Below, piece by piece: positions 60,093 through 64,000 of a DNA stretch of 64,000 nt. The notes under the pieces are model-generated. The model had not been told where the DNA came from. It worked only from the letters and a program-made list of their open reading frames with translations, and made no database searches. How positions within the stretch are numbered: the stretch's first letter is position 1; each line of letters begins with the position of its first letter. The stretch is from assembly GCF_009688965.1 (NCBI RefSeq), contig NZ_AP021875.1, positions 3,472,001 through 3,536,000 of the forward strand, read 5' to 3'. This stretch comes from Desulfosarcina widdelii (GTDB lineage Bacteria; Desulfobacterota; Desulfobacteria; Desulfobacterales; Desulfosarcinaceae). A program made the translations under genes and the position numbers.

Positions 60093-62480
60093 ATGAAAAA
60101 AGTATGGAAACACCTGCCGGTCCTTTTCGTGGTCGTTTGTTGTCTCGCCATGCCCATTCATGCCCAAACGGAGGATGAGGCATCCGTGCCTTCGGAATTG
60201 AAATGGCCGCGTGTTATTGAAACGCCCCAGGCGAAAATTGTCATTTATCAACCACAAGTGGAGGATTTCTCCGGCAACCGCGTGCATGCCCGTTTTGCAG
60301 CCTCCGTCCAAGGAAAAAAAATTGAAGGTCCGGTATTTGGTGCCGTCTGGCTGGAGGCACTGATCGAAACCCTGCGAGACGAACGCACCGTCCACCTGCT
60401 TGCTATCAAAAATGTGCGATCCCGTTTTCCCAACAGCACCCCCGAAAAAGAAAAATGGTTTGCCGATGTCCTCAAACGGGAGATTCCGAAATGGGATATC
60501 GTGCTCTCCATCGATCAGCTTGTCGCCGGGCTGGAGATGGAAGAAGAACGAGTGAAAACCGAACAGGCCCTGAACAACACACCGCCTAAAATTCTTTATG
60601 TAAACAAGCCTGCGGCCCTGGTCCTGGTGGATGGCCAGCCGATATTGAAGCCCATCGAAAAAACGGAATTGATGGCCGTGATCAATACCCCGTTTCCCAT
60701 GGTTTTCCGGAAAACGGACAAAACCTATTATCTGATCGGCAAGGAAACCTGGTACCGGTCTAAAAATGTATCGGGTCAATGGGAGGAGACGAACAATCCG
60801 CCGGCGGATGTGGCCGCGTTGGAGAGAGAGGCTTCCGACGATGAGGAGGCGGAATCGTCCGTCACCGCCGGCACGGTCGTGTTCGGCGCCACGGAGCCCA
60901 CGGAGATCCTGGCCATCGACGGAGAGCCCCAGTTCATTCCATTTGCCGGCAACAACCTGATGTACGTGGAGAACACAGACAACGACCTTCTGTACGAGGT
61001 CGATACGGGGAAATACTACCTGCTGCTTTCCGGGCGCTGGTACAGGGCCGGGAAGCTGAACGGTTCCTGGTCGTATGTGCCGCCGGATCGATTGCCGGAA
61101 GCATTCGCCGAGATCCCCGCCGATTCGGAAAAAGGGGATCTGCGGGCCAGCGTTCCCGGAACCGACGAAGCCCTGGATGCCGTGATGGACGCCCAGATTC
61201 CGGAAACAGCCACCGTCCAGCGCTCGGAAGCGAAACTGACCGTGGAATATGACGGGGACCCTGAATTTGAAGCCATCAAGGGTACCGAAATCGATTACGC
61301 TATCAATACGGCCATCCCCGTAGTCCGGGTTAAAAGGAAGTACTACGCCGTGGACAACGGAATCTGGTTTGTGGCCTCTTCGGCCAAGGGTCCCTGGGCT
61401 GTGGCCGATTCCGTTCCGGCCGAGGTTCAGGACATCCCACCATCCTCGCCGGTGAATCATATCAAATACGTTTACGTCTACGATTCGACGCCGGAAGTTG
61501 TCTATGTGGGGTATACGCCCGGTTATATGGGCTGTTACATTCATCACGGTGTCGTCGTTTACGGCACCGGATATTACTATCGTCCCTGGCATCGGCATTA
61601 CTACTATCCGAGGCCGTTTACCTATGGATTCAGCGTCCATTACAGCACGTATTACGGCTGGAGTTTCGGGTATTCCTTTTATCATGGCCCCTTCAGTTTC
61701 CATTTCGGGTATGCCTGGGGACCGCCACGCTACGGAGGATGGTGGGGACCGCCACGCTACCGGCCCCCTTACTACCGGCCGCCCCACCATCGTCCTCCAC
61801 CTCAGCGACCGCCAGGACATCGTCCTCCGGGGAACAGGCCTCCGGTGGCCAAACCACCCATAGCCAAGCCGCCGGGCGGGGGAAAACCCGTCCAACTGCC
61901 GGCCGGCCAACGACCGTGTAATCGACCGGCCAGCGGCAATCTGTATGACAAGCGCCCCGGTCAGTCGGCCGGCGACAGCGGTCGCCCGGCCACAGCGGAT
62001 CGTAAGACCAAACAACAGGCCGGCAAACCGGCCACGCTGCCCAACGATGTCTATACGGATCGACAGGGCAATGTGTATCGGAAAGGCAAGGACGGATGGG
62101 AACAGCGCCAGGGCGACCAATGGAAACGGCCGACGGAAAACCGACCGTCCGCCCCATCGCAGAAACCGGAGCAGCGTCCTTCCGGGTCGGACCAGAAGCC
62201 TGCAACGCCGCCCGCCGGTTCGGGTCAACGCCCGGCGCAACAGCCGACCCGGCCTTCTTCCGGAGAAAATCGGCAAACCGGCGAAAGACCATCCCGGAAT
62301 GTTCAACAACAGCCGTCAAGGCCACAACAACCATCTCAGAACAACCAGCGCCGTTCTTTGGAACAGCAGCAGCGTTCCAGAGACCGCGGGAACCAGCGAA
62401 CCAATCAGTACCACCAGAACCGGCAAAGGAATTCCGGCGGCAGAAACGTTCAGCGGCAGGGAAACCGGCGCAGGGGTTGA
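60093..62480 (+). CDS. Large exported protein with three Trp-rich repeats, a Tyr/His region and a Pro/Arg/Gln tail
   Basis: The 795-residue protein has a signal peptide (about 1-24). Residues about 170-460 contain three repeats of about 70 residues: VDGQPILKPIEKTELMAVIN…GKETWYRSKN…GQW; IDGEPQFIPFAGNNLMYVEN…SGRWYRAGKLNGSW; and YDGDPEFEAIKGTEIDYAIN…DNGIWFVASSAKGPW. Then comes a Tyr/Gly/His-rich stretch (about 475-570), and a low-complexity, basic Pro/Arg/Gln tail to the end. It resembles exported carbohydrate- or surface-associated proteins, but no family is certain. The stop overlaps the start of the L,D-transpeptidase gene by one base (TGATG). Confidence 0.78.
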   Translation: MKKVWKHLPVLFVVVCCLAMPIHAQTEDEASVPSELKWPRVIETPQAKIVIYQPQVEDFSGNRVHARFAASVQGKKIEGPVFGAVWLEALIETLRDERTVHLLAIKNVRSRFPNSTPEKEKWFADVLKREIPKWDIVLSIDQLVAGLEMEEERVKTEQALNNTPPKILYVNKPAALVLVDGQPILKPIEKTELMAVINTPFPMVFRKTDKTYYLIGKETWYRSKNVSGQWEETNNPPADVAALEREASDDEEAESSVTAGTVVFGATEPTEILAIDGEPQFIPFAGNNLMYVENTDNDLLYEVDTGKYYLLLSGRWYRAGKLNGSWSYVPPDRLPEAFAEIPADSEKGDLRASVPGTDEALDAVMDAQIPETATVQRSEAKLTVEYDGDPEFEAIKGTEIDYAINTAIPVVRVKRKYYAVDNGIWFVASSAKGPWAVADSVPAEVQDIPPSSPVNHIKYVYVYDSTPEVVYVGYTPGYMGCYIHHGVVVYGTGYYYRPWHRHYYYPRPFTYGFSVHYSTYYGWSFGYSFYHGPFSFHFGYAWGPPRYGGWWGPPRYRPPYYRPPHHRPPPQRPPGHRPPGNRPPVAKPPIAKPPGGGKPVQLPAGQRPCNRPASGNLYDKRPGQSAGDSGRPATADRKTKQQAGKPATLPNDVYTDRQGNVYRKGKDGWEQRQGDQWKRPTENRPSAPSQKPEQRPSGSDQKPATPPAGSGQRPAQQPTRPSSGENRQTGERPSRNVQQQPSRPQQPSQNNQRRSLEQQQRSRDRGNQRTNQYHQNRQRNSGGRNVQRQGNRRRG

Positions 62481-63043
62481 TGATCGGGAACTGGCTAAAA
62501 AAAATATGGATTTCTGCAGTTCTGCTGTCGATCATCGTACCCATCTTAACCCTTGTCGCAACGAACGGCTGGTCACAGGAAGCATCGTCATTATCTGATG
62601 CTACCCGTTCATCTGTTCAAAAAGCTGACCGGGTAGTCGTGAAAAAGGAAGAACGAATTCTCATGCTGATGCAAGGGGACCGGGTTCTGTCCGTTTTCGA
62701 CATCGTTTTGGGAGGCGCCCCAGAAGGAGACAAACTGGAGGAGGGGGATTGGCGCACTCCGGAAGGCCGATACACAATCGATTGGCGAAACCCTGACAGC
62801 CGTTTTTATAAATCTCTGCACATTTCCTATCCAAGCCCCAAGGACAAACGGCAGTCAGCCGCCGAGGGCGTTGATCCAGGGGGTATGATCATGGTCCACG
62901 GTTACCCGCCTGAAGCCAAAACCAATCCTGAAAAATATGAGGGACAGGATTGGACCGATGGTTGTATCGCACTAAAAAACAAGGATATGGATATTGTCTG
63001 GCAGGCAGTGGACGATGGCACGCCGATCGAGATTTATCCATAG
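62480..63043 (+). CDS. L,D-transpeptidase (YkuD-family) with signal anchor
   Basis: The ATG at 62480, overlapping the previous stop and preceded by AGGGG, gives 187 residues. An N-terminal membrane/signal segment spans about 8-31. The catalytic region holds MVHGYPPEAK (His) and the Cys motif WTDGCIALKN; EERILMLMQGDRVLSVF is the usual first strand. L,D-transpeptidases cross-link peptidoglycan or attach proteins to it. The coupling with the large exported repeat protein suggests that this protein may be linked to, or organised by, the cell wall. That is inference. Confidence 0.9.
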   Translation: MIGNWLKKIWISAVLLSIIVPILTLVATNGWSQEASSLSDATRSSVQKADRVVVKKEERILMLMQGDRVLSVFDIVLGGAPEGDKLEEGDWRTPEGRYTIDWRNPDSRFYKSLHISYPSPKDKRQSAAEGVDPGGMIMVHGYPPEAKTNPEKYEGQDWTDGCIALKNKDMDIVWQAVDDGTPIEIYP

Positions 63044-63081
63044 CGCATACCCGTGGCTCTAAACATGGGAGGAAATCGCCT

Positions 63082-63948
63082 ATGTCGCAAAGGATGATAC
63101 ATGAACCCAAAAGTGGCAAGGCCATTCGTGTCCTCGATGTGACCTACAGGCAGAGTACGGATGGGACCTGGCCAGCCCGCATCTATAGACCGGAACAACA
63201 GGGCCCCTTGCCTGCCCTTTTGGACGTTCATGGCGGTGCCTGGACTGTCGGTGGTCATACCGACAATGAGATGGTTGACCTGTACCTCGCTGCCAGCGGC
63301 CTGGTCGTTTTCGCCGTCGAGTGCAGAAAGGCACCGCGGCATACCTATCCGTCTCAGGTCGCCGATGTAAATTATGCCACACGATGGGTAAAGGCCCATG
63401 CGGGAGACTTCAATGCCTCCTCCAATGGCATCGGCGGGCTCGGCACATCCAGTGGCGGGCATTCGCTGCTACTCAGCGCCATGCGCCCTGACGACGCCCG
63501 CTATCAGGAACTTGATCTTCCAGGCGAAGAAGCACCAGATGCACGCCTATCCTATCTTATTGCTGCCTGGCCCGTGCTGGATCCCCACGGAAGATATTTA
63601 TTTTCGAAAGAAAATCAGCGTGAATTTCTAGTCGAGGCGACCGACGCTTATTTTTTGAACCAGGAAGCCATGCAGGAGGGCAATCCGCTGCGCGCCCTGG
63701 AGCGTGGTGAATCGCTTGATCTGCCTCCGGTGATGATCATCCAGGGTACGGCCGACAACAACGTGCCATTGGACGCAGTAGACCGTTTCGTTGACGCCTA
63801 CCGCAAAGCAGGCGGGATGATCGAACTAGCGTGGTTCCCGGACATGCCCCACGGATTTGCCAGCAAGCCAGGTACGGAAACTGACCATGCCTTGGAGATA
63901 ATGAGAGACTTTGTGTACCGCCAGCATAACCGTCCGGCCGGTATCTAG
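63082..63948 (+). CDS. Alpha/beta hydrolase (esterase, HSL-like)
   Basis: The ATG at 63082, behind GGGAGGAAATCGCCT, gives 288 residues. The oxyanion motif is DVHGGAWTVGG, the nucleophile elbow GTSSGGHS (Ser in GxSxG), the acid probably Asp in QGTADNNVP, and the His in DMPHGFA. No signal peptide is visible, so it acts in the cytoplasm. The substrate is a carboxylic ester of unknown kind. It follows the L,D-transpeptidase gene after 38 bases. The last 52 bases of the window after its stop hold nothing recognisable. Confidence 0.9.
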   Translation: MSQRMIHEPKSGKAIRVLDVTYRQSTDGTWPARIYRPEQQGPLPALLDVHGGAWTVGGHTDNEMVDLYLAASGLVVFAVECRKAPRHTYPSQVADVNYATRWVKAHAGDFNASSNGIGGLGTSSGGHSLLLSAMRPDDARYQELDLPGEEAPDARLSYLIAAWPVLDPHGRYLFSKENQREFLVEATDAYFLNQEAMQEGNPLRALERGESLDLPPVMIIQGTADNNVPLDAVDRFVDAYRKAGGMIELAWFPDMPHGFASKPGTETDHALEIMRDFVYRQHNRPAGI

Positions 63949-64000
63949 GGTGACACCCTTTACTGAACTTGGGATAAAAACGGCATGTGACAGGTTTGAA

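Noticed and set aside
59835..62309. An 824-codon open frame on the minus strand
   Set aside because: It lies antisense to the exported repeat protein and the symporter end. It is Arg/His/Gly-rich with no domain, as expected from the complement of a Pro-rich, GC-rich gene; the plus-strand gene has a signal peptide, ribosome-binding site and coupled neighbour.
1..64000. tRNA, rRNA genes and CRISPR arrays
   Set aside because: Intergenic regions were read for T-loop (GGTTCGA) words, conserved rRNA stretches and regularly spaced direct repeats; none was found. A covariance search could still find a small RNA that I cannot see by eye.

Overview
The window looks like the chromosome of a GC-rich, metabolically versatile anaerobe, most likely a member of the Desulfobacterota (Desulfobacterales-like). 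This is inferred from a methanogen/sulfate-reducer-type [NiFe] hydrogenase pair, very dense GAF/cyclic-nucleotide/HD signalling, the CHASE2-cyclase architecture and dispersed palindromic repeats. No rRNA or tRNA gene is present, so the assignment is not firm. The left edge cuts a saccharopine dehydrogenase-family gene.

Region by region: 1-5 kb holds housekeeping-like minus-strand genes (saccharopine dehydrogenase, MltF-type lytic transglycosylase with an STN-domain partner, a small membrane protein, a Nudix hydrolase). From 5,110 to 14,284 lies a 9.17 kb integrative element inserted in yjbQ. It carries a large serine recombinase, a complete recoded yjbQ that replaces the one it breaks, a core-only tyrosine recombinase, a winged-helix protein, a DUF2213 phage-type protein and several small genes. 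Both halves of the broken host yjbQ flank it. From 14.4 to 17.1 kb are an acyltransferase, a STAS-like protein and a frameshifted GAF gene. From 17.6 to 26 kb is a four-gene signalling operon: GAF histidine kinase, an RND transporter fused to a cNMP-binding domain and a degenerate GGDEF domain, an HD phosphohydrolase and a CHASE2 class III cyclase.

From 26 to 31 kb are an exported Cys-containing protein and a FecR-TPR-outer-membrane-barrel fusion. From 31.7 to 36.4 kb a [NiFe] hydrogenase pair, whose small subunit carries two N-terminal cNMP-binding domains, lies beside a convergent FHA-class III cyclase and a stump of a second RND transporter. From 36.7 to 45.2 kb are a TetR regulator sharing an operator with a Tat-type nitroreductase, an MBL-fold hydrolase, a periplasmic amino-acid-binding protein, mutM, and a ketosynthase/chain-length-factor-like pair, bracketed by two inverted copies of a MITE-like repeat. 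An IS110/IS1111-family element (45.5-47.2 kb) sits between one MITE copy and an HD-GYP gene, followed by an EF-P-like gene.

From 49.3 to 64 kb is a plus-strand run of secreted or envelope proteins: an outer-membrane protein, two amidohydrolase plus serine-hydrolase pairs around an ecotin gene, a frameshifted surface-antigen barrel, a dicarboxylate/amino-acid symporter, a large repeat-containing exported protein, an L,D-transpeptidase and an alpha/beta hydrolase.

The most unusual system is the yjbQ-targeting element. Its reconstructed attP lies inside the 3' end of its own recombinase gene, so integration swaps the recombinase C-terminus. Its recoded yjbQ copy preserves the protein while changing the DNA, including the central crossover dinucleotide. 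The second is a cyclic-nucleotide theme: two cyclases, an HD phosphohydrolase and cNMP-binding domains fused to an RND transporter and to a hydrogenase.
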